Of a stretch of 64,000 bases of DNA, positions 1-9,312 are shown one piece after another (positions within the stretch are counted from its first letter, which is position 1; the number at the start of each line of letters is the position of its first letter). The stretch is from Nereocystis luetkeana (taxonomy: Eukaryota; Sar; Phaeophyceae; Laminariales; Laminariaceae): contig JARUPZ010000012.1 in the NCBI GenBank assembly GCA_031213475.1, positions 6,174,878 to 6,238,877 of the forward strand, written 5' to 3'. The translations under genes were made by a program, and so were the position numbers. The notes beneath the pieces are model-generated. The model was given only the letters and a program-made list of their open reading frames with translations. It was not told the origin of the DNA and did not search any database.

Positions 1-279
1 CCAGGATTGAGTACGTGGAATACCTTCTCCACTTTTTTTTTTCTCCCCACCCTTTCGCACCTACAGCAGTCTTTGAGACAGATCGTCATCCACTATTATC
101 GCACACCGCTGTATTGATCCTCCAGCTCCTCCCAATGAACCGTTCGTTGGGAGAGGTTTTGTAGAGGATCTCGCGTTTCGATAGGGCCAGCAGCGCAGCT
201 TCTTACCCCGGACACGTGCGTCCGATGTGTCGCCCGGGCTGTACGGGTCCCAACCGGCAAAAAGAGAGCTGAGTCGTGC

Positions 280-310
280 CTGGTACTATTTACTATGGTC
301 CCCCGTAATA
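280..310. mobile_element. TA-type MITE, truncated to one end
   Basis: TACTATTTACTATGGTCCCC plus CGTAATA matches the right terminal repeat of the family at 752-861; the rest of the element is absent. Confidence 0.7.
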
Positions 311-751
311 GGCTTTCTTTCCTACGTACCGTTCTCGTTTTTTATTCCTTTTTCTGCGTACCCTTTTTCGACCCTTCCGCTTCGTATCACACACCCCTGC
401 CCGTCGTCTCATGTACACGTATTGTACACCCTTTTCCCATCCTTGTTGGTATCCTTTCCTGCTATTTCCACCTCTCTACGTATTACGCACCCTTTCCGTT
501 CTGTTTGTAACCGTTCCTGCTGCTGCACTCTTTTCCGCCTCTGCGCTTTCCACCTCTTCCCTCCCCCACCCTTTTTTTCTTTTCTTTTCTGTTGCACCCA
601 TTCAATCCTTCGACACATCGAACAGATCATCTATAGATACATCGATTCCTACCTGATGATCTAGATATTTCAGGGCAGATATTTCCAGATCTATTTGATC
701 TGTATGATCTAGCTCTTGGTGCCGGGTCGGAGATGTGTAACCTGCGTGACC

Positions 752-861
752 TATTACGGGGGACCATAGTTGATAGATCCAAATATTGTTAGTAAAAATG
801 GGTAATATATATAGTTTTTTATGTATACCATAGGTCCTATTTACTATGGTCCCCCGTAATA
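752..861. mobile_element. TA-type palindromic MITE (about 110 bp)
   Basis: Starts TATTACGGGGGACCATAGTT and ends with the complement ACTATGGTCCCCCGTAATA; terminal inverted repeats about 30 bp. The core contains AAATATTGTTAGTAAAAAT and a TATAGTTTTTTATGTATACC-like stretch. No coding capacity. The flanking TA suggests a TA target duplication, as in Tc1/mariner-type elements. Confidence 0.88.
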
Positions 862-1414
862 GGACGTGTTTCCTTGGTTGAATACGTGCTCTTGATACGT
901 ACACGTATCTTGCGCAGCGTATCGTAACGGTGGGTTAGGATTTGCTGTAGCTTACCAGGTACCCACCTGGCATCTAAGTCACGATCTCCTCGGAGTAAAC
1001 CACACTTTAATGACGGCCACAGGCAGGCCCGACCAAGGTGGAAGAAACGAACCGGGTTCGAACCGGTACACGAAAACTTGATAAATAAGTGTGGACAGGG
1101 GTTTCCTCTCGCTCTCCGGGGCAGAAAAAAAAAAAAAAAGTCACGATCTGTCGGACGTGTGCGCTCCTTCCCCACCCTTTCAGTCTATGCGTACCCTTTT
1201 CCATCTTCTCCATCCTGTCCTACCCGTTTCTCCTAGTGTTTCCGCCTTTACCCTTCCGACCTATTCCGGTTCCACCCTTTTTTACTCGTTACGCTCGTTG
1301 AATTATTTCTTACTCTGTCCCTGCCCTCTCCTACCCTATGCTACGGTCCGTCCTTTACTACGTAATCCACAATTTTCTGCTATTTCCATTCTTACCCCCC
1401 CCCCCCCCCCCCCC

Positions 1415-1525
1415 CGCGTCTCGAAAGGGATGCGTGGTCAATGGTAAAATGACTAAGGCAAGCAACGAAATAGTACGCCCCCCCCCCCCGTCATACGACT
1501 ACGGCCATGCATGAAAATGAGTACA
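1415..1525 (+). repeat. Poly-C-tailed dispersed repeats (families 2 and 1 adjacent)
   Basis: CGTCTCGAAAGGGATGCGTG, ATGACTAAGGCAAGC and TAGTACGC plus poly-C (family 2), followed at once by GTCATACGACTACGGCCATG, CATGA and GAGTACACCCC (3' end of family 1). Confidence 0.65.
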
Positions 1526-1639
1526 CCCCCTCCCCCCATCCACCCACCCCCTACCTTCCCTCCCCCATTACCCTCCCCCCCCCCCCCCCCCCCCTCCTTC
1601 CCTCCCTCCCCCTCCCTTCTCCTCCGCTGCCGCCTGCAG

Positions 1640-1997
1640 AGATTCGAACACTCCGTTCATCTGCGAGGCGTTCTGCACGTCCCTCCGGTACCCCTATTTC
1701 GCCCTGGAAAGTTCCAACGTGTGTCGCTGCGGGGTCATCCCTTCCAACACCCCGCGGTCTGTTCGGGTCCCGGCTTACGTTCGTGGGGGAGGGTACGAGC
1801 CCGATCCCGGGCCGCCAAACGCCACGTTTGCTGGAGAACCCATGCCGGAGGGCGTGCGCGTGGGGGACCCGAGGTTTGAGTGTCGCAGGGGTCGGTGCAG
1901 TGGGGATGGCTCTCTGTGGGGCTGCGGCACGGACCACGCCTTCGATCTGTACAAGAATTTGGACCCTTGCTCGCTCTTCAATGAGTGTGAGCAGTAG
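1640..1997 (+). CDS. WSC-domain protein, C-terminal or internal exon (partial gene)
   Basis: An open stretch beginning at a CT-rich tract and CAG acceptor (ending at 1639) and running to a TAG at 1995-1997. It encodes ICEAFC, then YPYFALES, then NVCRCG. This is the C-x3-C ... Y-x-Y/F-x-x-E ... C-x-C-G layout of the second half of a WSC domain, a secreted Cys-rich carbohydrate-binding module common in brown-algal cell-wall and surface proteins. The following residues stay Cys-rich (FECRRGRCSG, WGCGTD, DPCSLFNEC), so the protein is probably extracellular. The first half of the WSC domain must lie on an upstream exon that was not found. The exon may end at the TAG, or at a GTAGGT donor at 1994 that would skip the TAG and continue to later exons. 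The WSC call rests on cysteine spacing only; protein function is unknown. Confidence 0.5.
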
Positions 1998-2815
1998 GTG
2001 CATAAGTGTACCTGGTATGCGTTTTTTCTGTTGGAACTTTGGATATCGTACCGGAAGTTTCGATAAGTCGAAATATTGGATTTTCCGATATCGTATGGGT
2101 TATTACGTGTAGGGCGACTTCTTTTTGCTATTAATAGTTCGGTTTGTTTTTGTTTTTGCTTTGTTTCGTGTTATGCTCGTTTTCTCTGATTTCTGTCGTT
2201 TTTGTTTGGCCTTACTTTGCTTTGCTTTGCTTTGCTTTTTTTGATTTTTTTTTTGTCTCTTGTCGCGCTTCGTTTCGATACGATAGAACGTGTTGCGGTT
2301 CGGTTTCGGTTTCATTTGTGTTCGTTTTCGTTTCGTTCCGAAGCATGTTTTTTTCTCTCGTTTTTTTTCTTTAATTATTTAGTTATAGTTTGTTTGTTTG
2401 TTCCGTTCGTTTTTTGTTTTCGTATAGTTCCGTTCCGTTTCGTTTTTATGTTTCGTTTCGTTTCTGTCTTTTGTTTTCGTGTCGGCTCGACCCGTCTCCG
2501 TTCGGTTTCGTTTCATGGATGGTGCTGTAGGCTGTGGGGTTATCCATAGCCTCATTAAGTCGCCCTCTTTCGCCTAGTCGCTAGAGGAGGCGTTTTTATA
2601 TTCTCTTGGTGTAACTAGATCTAGTATTATTAACAGATAAAAAAAGGTGTTTGCAAGCCTGGTTGTTTTGTCGGTTGTACCAATGCCGTTAAATCTGCGA
2701 GGAAACCAGCGAAACATCACTACTCCTACTACCCCGTGTACAACTGCACCTTCATTTTTTTGGGCAAACTGCTTGGATTTAGAGTGGTATAATATTCTCT
2801 GGTGCTTAACGCGGG

Positions 2816-2913
2816 TTAACCCTTTTAGGACCCCAGTCCCGTTTTGGGGACAAACTACTTATATTTGGAGTGAATTGTCCCCACATATGGGAGTGCGGTT
2901 CTAAAAGGGTTAA
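2816..2913. mobile_element. piggyBac-like MITE (about 95 bp)
   Basis: TTAA-CCCTTTTAGGACCCCAGTCC at one end and GTGCGGTTCTAAAAGGG-TTAA at the other, with GTTTTGGGGACAAACTACTT inside. TTAA target sites and termini starting CCC are hallmarks of piggyBac-type transposons. No coding capacity. Confidence 0.8.
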
Positions 2914-3207
2914 AGAGTGATTTTGTTGGTGCTTTGCTCCATTTTTTTTGTTTCCGGTTGCAAACAGTATTTTCTCTGGGAAGGAAGGCTATTCATGTTA
3001 CGTAGATGGCATTTATATTTCGTTTGGTGTTTATACATGGCAAGTATACGTGTGTACGTAGCGTGCGGGTTCTTCTTTGTTACTGGTTTTTATTTTGGAT
3101 ATATACGTACCGCTTTCTATTGCGTAAATACCTGGTGCCTGGTTCGGGTTTTTCTTTCTAATACGTACACGCGAGGTTCTGTTTCTGTGCTATGCGAGAG
3201 TGTCCCA

Positions 3208-3295
3208 GCTCCGTAGCGGGAAGGGGGGGAGAAGAGCCTGCTATGTGACCCCGGATCTGAGTTACGAGTGGGAAGGAGAGAGAGAAGAAGATGTG
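3208..3295 (-). repeat. Dispersed 85-bp repeat
   Basis: Reverse complement of 35738-35825 with few differences (AACTCAGATCCGGGGTCACA, TAGCAGGCTCTTCTCCCCCC, TTCCCGCTACGG). A weaker copy is at 33776-33835. Confidence 0.75.
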
Positions 3296-3636
3296 CGAAG
3301 ATAATGAATGGGATGAGCAAAAAAAAAAAAAAAAAAAAAAAGCTCCAAGGCAGCAACATCTCGGTTTCGATGTTGGCTTGGTTGTGAGCTTGGTCGGCTG
3401 CATTGGTTGCGGCCATAAGTGGGGGGCTTGTGTGGTCATTCTAAGCACACATTTAATACGGCATCGTGGTTCGTCTGGCTTCGTTTTTTGAGGAGGCGTT
3501 TTTGGGGTGGGCGGGGAGGGGCGGGGGGGCTAGAGTGGTCTGCGTGTTACTGCGACGCATTCCTGCCTGGTCAGCACCTACGACCGCTAGGGTAGTTTTG
3601 ACAAGGTTATACATACAATAGTAGAGTCTACCGGGT

Positions 3637-4005
3637 GTAGAGTACACCGGAGGGATACTCCCATTTGTTTGAGAGTACACCGGAGGTATACTTGGGGTGG
3701 CGCGGGGGTATACCGGAGGAATACTCACATTTTTTTTTGAGAGTATACCGGAGGGAAGCTTACAGTAGGGTTGTATGGTAGTATACAGGAGGTACCTGGC
3801 ATACTGGAAAGATCCTTTTTCGTGGGGTCAGGAGAGCATGCCGGAGGTTTACCTCGGGGTTTGTGAGAGCATACACGCCGGAGGTGTTCTGACGGTTAGG
3901 GTTTAGAGAGTATGCCGGAGGCAAGCTCGGGTTTTTCTAGGAGTACATAATACCGGAGGTATACTTTCTCGTGGCTTCAAGAGAGCACACCGGAGGTATA
4001 CTTTG
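3637..4005. repeat. Degenerate minisatellite built on a CCGGAGG core
   Basis: About ten occurrences of a core like AGTATACCGGAGGTATACT recur roughly every 35-50 bp (cores near 3640, 3678, 3711, 3746, 3786, 3840, 3875, 3914, 3953, 3988). The linkers vary in length and sequence, so this is an old or loosely constrained tandem array. The best copies are partly palindromic around CCGG. Confidence 0.7.
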
Positions 4006-4077
4006 TATTCGGTGCGGTTGGGCGGGGGGACAGAGGCGACTGACACAGCAGGGACTTTTGTCTTCGCAGGGCGGAGA

Positions 4078-4110
4078 TGGTGGTGGTGGTGGTGGTGGTG
4101 GTGGTGGTGG
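4078..4110. repeat. (GGT)n microsatellite
   Basis: About eleven perfect GGT triplets. Reading frames across it (poly-Val, poly-Trp, poly-His) are artefacts of the repeat. Confidence 0.95.
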
Positions 4111-4822
4111 CGGTGGGTACGTTGCCTTATTTTGGTCATGAGGGCGGTTTCAAGCGGGGAGACACGGGTGTGCTGCCGGAAGTATTCGTCGTTTTTCGGG
4201 TCAAGGAGGTAGTGATAGAGAGGAGGAGGAGGAGGAGGGGGGGGGAGAAGGAGAAGCCCAAAACTTGTATTTTTTTCGGCGCAGGTTCGCGGGGAAGACT
4301 GCTTTGTGCCTTTGCTGTTTGTTTTTGTTACTGTTTTCAATGCAAGGATATTGGAGGGGGGTGAGTAGCAATGCCGTATGTTTCTCAATGTTGTTACTAC
4401 TGCGGACGAAAAAAACATTTTTTTTCGTCTTTTTTTTTTTTTCGTTTTAAGAAGGGCTACTATATAGTGTAATGTAACTGCACGTATACCTTGATATATA
4501 TACGTACCGGGTATATGTACGTACGTAGGCGTTTTTATTTTGGTAACAGTTTTAGTGTGAACGCAACGGCCGGTTGGTTGGTTCATCGTGGTTGGTCCTT
4601 CCTCACCTTTTTCTTTCCTTTTTTCTTTCCTTCTTGTTTCTTCATTTTCTCGAGTTTATCGCACGTAGTCAGAGCGAGTTATTGTGGTTACTCAACACAG
4701 CAGTTAGTAGCCAGTGCTTCCCCCTGGGACATGTCAGGGTCACGGTTCAAACTATAAGCTCCTACGGTATGGTTAATCATGTGTGTGTGTTTCTTTTTGT
4801 TGCGGTCATGTGTCGAACGAAG

Positions 4823-4965
4823 CTGCTCGCTGTTCCTCTATCCCCCCCTGTGACACTCACGGGCGGCTTGTTGACCGCGCGCTGCGACGTATCACTCACT
4901 CCTAGTGGAAACGTGAGGGCCGTCTGCGCACCTGTTTGCGTGCCCGAACGTCCAAGTGGGACCAC
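4823..4965 (+). CDS. Candidate internal exon of a Cys-rich protein
   Basis: An open frame encodes a Cys-containing stretch (TARCDVSLTP, AVCAPVCVPERP) and ends at a good GTAAGA donor at 4966, which is followed 28-43 nt downstream by a pure G-run. The donor leaves phase 2 and matches in phase an AG acceptor before 6348. No conserved family was recognised. The 5' boundary is uncertain: an AG at 4822 or an earlier one at 4758 would do, and only the latter matches the phase of a donor at 1994. It could belong to the WSC gene upstream, but this is inference. Confidence 0.22.
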
Positions 4966-4999
4966 GTAAGAGTGCGAGTTCTTTCATTGGGTGGGGGGG

Positions 5000-6340
5000 G
5001 GGGGGGGGAGTGGGGGAGGTAAAGTGTCCGAGTGGGGGAGGTAAGGTGTCCTTCAAGTTATTTTTCTTGTGGACTCTATTCCCCACCCCCTACTTCCCAC
5101 CCCACACTCCGCCTTGCTGCCACCCCCCCCCGCATCATCGTCGCGATCAGGCGTTACTTGCTTCTGCTCTATCGTGGGCACTTCGGTACGTACGGGTGTA
5201 CCACTATGTACTGGAGTATAAAATCCGTTTGGTTACTAATATATATATCCGGTCGGTCCTTAGAATTGCGGTAGAGAGTGGTATGAGCGTTGTTTCCGGT
5301 TTGACTCGCTGGACGTCGGAGGGTGTTTTGTTGCTCCATCCCGTTTCGCTTTCGTTTTATTCGGCGCACGCGAGGACTTGAAGTAGAGCACGAAACGAAA
5401 CGCGCACATGGTTTGCATAGATGGGGTGCCGATTGCCTACCAGAGTGTAAGCTTCTCGGTTTAACTACCATACCCACTAAGTGGTCTACCGGGTGGGTGG
5501 GTGGATGGGTGGTGGTGGTGGTGGTGGTGGTGGTGGTGGTGGGTAAGTGCTGTTGGTTGGTGGTGATGGTGATGGAGTTGGAGCAGGGAAGGGGGAAAGG
5601 GGGGGGGGCTGCAAGCATTTTGATTTCCCGCAACAATAGTTTTAGTGACCAACGTAGACTAGCAATAGTTCGGTGCGGTGTTTGGTCGGAGCATGTTTCA
5701 CATTTATTTGTCGGAAGAAAGCGATTTAGATGGGGCGTAAAAAGTGATTAACTAGTGTTTTTGCGAGTAACCCTCCCTCGCACGTACGTGCTCACCCTCC
5801 CTGGGTGTTCGGCTAATGGTAGGGGTGGAAGAGTTAAGGAGAAAAGTTTCGTATGTATACAGTAGTCTTGAGACTGCACGTGCCTGTGTTTCGGGAACCA
5901 AGTACATACAGCATTATTACCATGCTTGTGTTTGATTCAGACGTGGGAAAATGTTTTCGACAGCCTCATCCGTAGCAGTATTTTAGTAGCGGTAGCAGTA
6001 GCATTGGTTGAGAATGGTGCAGGAAGGCTACATCGCCGCCGATGCTTTGCTTCGATAAAAGAACACACTGCTGTTTTATCATTTAACGAATGGTGGGTTG
6101 GGGTGCTATTTTTTATCATCGATGGCGGATGGTGGGGTGGATATAATACTGTTGTAATAATTCGTATCAGGTATGTCGTTTGGGATCTATGATGCCTCTC
6201 CGCTGCGGCATGAGATCACACCCATACTTGTTGACCTTTCTCTCTCATTTCAGCGTCGTCGCTCGTTTGACTAGCAATATCCTTTCTGCGGGTTCCTCCT
6301 CTTCCTTACCGCCCCCCAACTTCTATAGCCTGCTGGCAGT
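5000..6340. other. Noncoding stretch with G-runs and (GGT)n
   Basis: Contains poly-G (4993-5008), a (GGT)n run (5508-5542), a short poly-G (about 5600-5608) and otherwise unique sequence. A 37-bp segment near 6190-6228 recurs at 32452-32488, so it is part of a dispersed repeat. No exon was recognised before 6348. Confidence 0.5.
5508..5542. repeat. (GGT)n microsatellite
   Basis: About eleven GGT triplets within a G-rich stretch. Confidence 0.93.
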
Positions 6341-6347
6341 TGAATAG

Positions 6348-6421
6348 GGATTCTGCTGCCTTCGGTTGTCCCGTGGGAACGTCGTGTGTGTACGATTTTC
6401 CAAACTCCCCCGACAGCAGTG
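6348..6421 (+). CDS. Candidate internal exon of a Cys-rich protein
   Basis: A short frame encoding GCPVGTSCVYDFPNSPDSS sits between an AATAG acceptor (preceded by a CCGCCCCCC pyrimidine stretch) and a GTAAGA donor at 6422. Joined in phase to the candidate exon ending at 4965 it stays open. CPxGTxC resembles small secreted Cys-rich modules, but no family can be named. Confidence 0.2.
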
Positions 6422-6429
6422 GTAAGACG

Positions 6430-7790
6430 CTTGGGTATGCGGTCGGTTGCGGTGTGAGGGCACGCGGGGGAACGCGTCCACCTGGGAGTCGGTGCGCAGC
6501 CTTTCGTGGCGTGTCTTCATGCGGCCTCTTCCGCAACCATTAATAGCATACTATACGCTCACGTCGTGGCTTGAGGGGTAATAAACGCGGAGCTTTTATT
6601 TGTGGTGGGTGGTCTCCCGGCGCTTTTTTTTCCCCGGATACCGCAGCCCGCAACCCACCGTAGTTTTTTTTTACCATATGTATGTGCTTTCGCCGAAAGA
6701 ATCACGCAATAATAACGTCTGCCACAAGCAGTAGGCATTGTTCTCTACGTTTCGCTTGGTCCTCGCCCCCCCCACACACCCCCATTCGTTCCTCGACAAT
6801 CAGAATCTGGGGAAGATGAGAACGAAATCCTACGTACTTCTCGGTGCCTCCGTTATTAGGGCCACGTGCCATCCATAGTTTACGTCGGCGGGTCCCTTGT
6901 ACCACGCTTGAAGCGACACGGTATGTATACAAACACAATGTATTCGTTGCAGCAAGCAATTATTACAGACAGGCATCTTGGATTGATTGCGGTGCACCAC
7001 GAGCTATACCACCGTGTGTCGCTACGTATGTATGTGCTTGAAGCTAACGTAGTTTCGATGCGACTGCTGCTGTTGTAGACCAGACGAAATCGCCGAGAGT
7101 CATGGCGGCGGTCGTAAGGGCAAACAATCGCAACGACACTACTTCGAATATGTACGGTCTATTATATATATTACTAACAGTAGTATAAATATACTCCGTT
7201 ATGGTACAGTTTCCACCACGTGGTGGGTCCAAACGTGAAACGCTTGTCGATCTGATGTGATCCAGACTTGACTGCGTGTAATCAAACTATGTGCCATGGA
7301 TGCAAAGGGTCTGAGCTCTCGCATGTACACGACATGTACGCAGGTAGCTCTTCTTAGTGTATTTTTTGTTTTGCCACTATGAATCGGTTTGTATGTTATA
7401 TAAATAACTATAACTAACTGCTTTTTTGTTTTATCGGAGAGTTTTTTCCCAAATTTTCGACATTCTTTTCGCGTAATTTTCCAATCTTCCATATTTTCCT
7501 GGGTTTTTTTTCCCATATATTGGAATGTTAACGAACTTGATATTTTTTGCTTCTGGAGAATTTCACGAATAGTGACAGAACGCCTCCGTATATCGATACA
7601 TATCTCCAATTATTTCCAAACTTTGGAAATTTTGGAAAAAATGCTCTTCGATAAGAATGAGCCTGGCGTATTATACTGTACCAGGTATGCAAAAAGTGGG
7701 ATTGTGCCTCGACTCTCGCCCGTCTCGTCATACGAGTACGTAGTAGTTGCCTGCCCCGTGCACCTTGCCCCCTTACTGTATTGACGCCCA
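6430..7790. other. Noncoding stretch
   Basis: Mixed unique sequence; AT-rich between about 7340 and 7640. Open frames of 60-136 codons exist on both strands, but none has recognisable motifs or credible splice boundaries. Nothing more is supported. Confidence 0.45.
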
Positions 7791-7794
7791 GAAA

Positions 7795-8082
7795 TTACGC
7801 TCCTCCCGCTGTCCCGAGCGTCAACAACCCCAAGGTCACCCGATAGCTCTCGGCAGGCACGTAGCAAGCAGTCGCGGCCAAGAGCTCCTCGATGCAAGGA
7901 ACCTTACCGGCACCCTTAAACGGCCTCTCGCTCGCCACCGCTCTCCTAGCTCCCTCAGAAGCCGCTGACAAGCTCAGGACATCCGCCAATACTTGTGGGT
8001 GCCTGGACAATTCTCGTGCTACCTCCTCCTGCCGTTTGCCCAATAAACCTGAATCCGATCCTACCATTGTCCTATTTGCCAT
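7795..8082 (-). CDS. Hypothetical 95-aa protein
   Basis: An ATG-initiated frame of 95 codons with balanced, protein-like composition and an amphipathic helical look (KRQEEVARELSRHPQVLADV, then ASEGARRAVASERPFKGAGK and IEELLAATACYVPAESY). No family was recognised. The start lies inside a motif, GCTGCACATTGTCRGATGGC, that also occurs on the same strand at about 8155-8175 and at 58327-58350, so the 5' end belongs to a dispersed repeat. The ORF sits just downstream of the retrotransposon on the same strand and could be part of a transposable element. It may also be a terminal exon, because the ATG is directly preceded by CAG. Confidence 0.33.
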   Translation of the reverse strand: MANRTMVGSDSGLLGKRQEEVARELSRHPQVLADVLSLSAASEGARRAVASERPFKGAGKVPCIEELLAATACYVPAESYRVTLGLLTLGTAGGA

Positions 8083-8364
8083 CTGACAATGTGCAGCTCT
8101 TGTTTCAATCATACCATCCACACATTCATATACAATGGGGTATCTATTATTTTTTCTCTTGCCATCCGACAATGTGCAGCATGATCTTCAACATGGATCA
8201 CTCATAACTTTCCCGAGAGAAGAAAACCTCGGAAACAAAAGGAAACCCATGCACCAAGTCTACCTCCCTTCCGTGCCAACTTTCGGCTTGTCTACTTTAT
8301 TTGCTGTATTTTCTCCTTCCTTCTCATTACGTTCTATCCTTAAATCCTAAGCTGCATCCAAGCT

Positions 8365-9309
8365 TCATCCCCACGCCATCGGTGTGGGTCTGTCGTCCCT
8401 CCCTCCCCTGTTCCTTCTTCCTTCTTGGCGGTCCCTAAGCTGAAGCTTGAACCTCGACACCCTCCTCGAAATGGCGACCTGAGTGGTCACCGAGACGATT
8501 TGGAGCAGGAGTTCCTTCACTACCCCCTTCCTTGCCATCGACCCACCATCCCTCCCCCCCATGACGCTAGCTGCCAGCTGGTCGATGAGGTTGCTGCCCT
8601 CTACCCCGAGGCGCCCAACGCTTTCCACCGCTAAGGTGGCTAGTTTGTGGCTCCGCTCGTCGAAGGACACATGTCCCGGACGCGCGTAGTGTTGGCGCTT
8701 GCGCGCCTCGGAGGTAGAGGCAGCTGATCCATCATGATCAGCGCTGCCTCCTCGCAGGTGGACCTGCGCTTGCGGGTCTGCATGGGTGACGTCCAGCAGG
8801 ATGGACTTTTCCCTGTATTCCCTGTTAGGAGCGTCCCGAAGACCTCCTCTCCTGACAACGATGCCCATCCGCAGGTTCCGGTCTGCAGTGAACGGTTCGC
8901 CGCTCTCCACTTGGTGAGGGATTCCCAGCCGCTTCAGCGTGCGGGAGATCGCGTGAACCAACGGTTGATGTTGGTTTACCTGTGCCCCTGCTCTGGGACA
9001 GATGCGTGCGTGGCGTGTGCCTATGTCGACTGCCTCGCAGCAGGGGCACCTCACCGCCACGTGCTCCTCGATGCGTATGAAGCGCCTTCCCATGCCCACG
9101 AACTCCTCTGCTGGTATGACACGGAGCGAGTCTGTTGGCCTCGCCCGAAGGCAAGCAGTGGCTCCTGCTCCTTGTAGGCTCCTGTAGCGAGCTTTGGCGA
9201 AGGCCTTGGTCTCGCTCCCCCCCAGCGGGTCGCCTGGTCCAGGTGGGCGTGCAATCTCCGGTAGCCCCTCCAGCGAGGCTGTGTGTGCAGCGTGTCGACC
9301 CTGATTCAC
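8365..9309 (-). pseudogene. Restriction-like endonuclease region of the retrotransposon, cut off by an amber stop
   Basis: In frame with the RT, separated only by TAG and one codon; the first residue shown at 9309 is GTG, not ATG, so it has no start of its own. Residues 88-104 form a Cys/His knuckle (CPCC, then H100 and C104), as expected before an RLE domain. The catalytic core should read R/K-P-D followed by about 12-25 residues and another acidic residue in a beta strand. Here LRMGIVVRRGG is followed by KSILLDVT, so the second Asp (D173) is present but the first acidic position reads Gly149. After this comes a conserved-looking helical tail (RPGHVSFDERSHKLATLAVE). With the stop and the missing acidic residue, nicking activity is unlikely. 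Confidence 0.65.
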
Positions 9310-9312
9310 CAG

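Larger units (their letters stand above)
1..1639. other. Noncoding stretch upstream of the WSC exon
   Basis: Pyrimidine-rich DNA with a truncated MITE end (280-310), a full MITE (752-861), an A-run (1125-1139), poly-C tracts (about 1396-1416, 1480-1490, 1575-1594) and parts of two poly-C-tailed repeat families (1415-1490, 1490-1525). No convincing exon was recognised. If the WSC exon at 1640 is real, at least part of this stretch is intron; the poly-C plus CT-rich run directly before 1640 would serve as its polypyrimidine tract. Confidence 0.5.
2000..4758. other. Noncoding stretch: T-rich simple sequence, MITE, dispersed repeat, minisatellite
   Basis: Holds degenerate TTTCG/TTTGC repeats (about 2110-2510), a piggyBac-like MITE (2816-2913), a dispersed 85-bp repeat (3208-3295), an A-run (3320-3341), a G-rich run (3506-3530), the CCGGAGG minisatellite (3637-4005) and a (GGT)n run (4078-4110). 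No exon was recognised. Confidence 0.5.
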
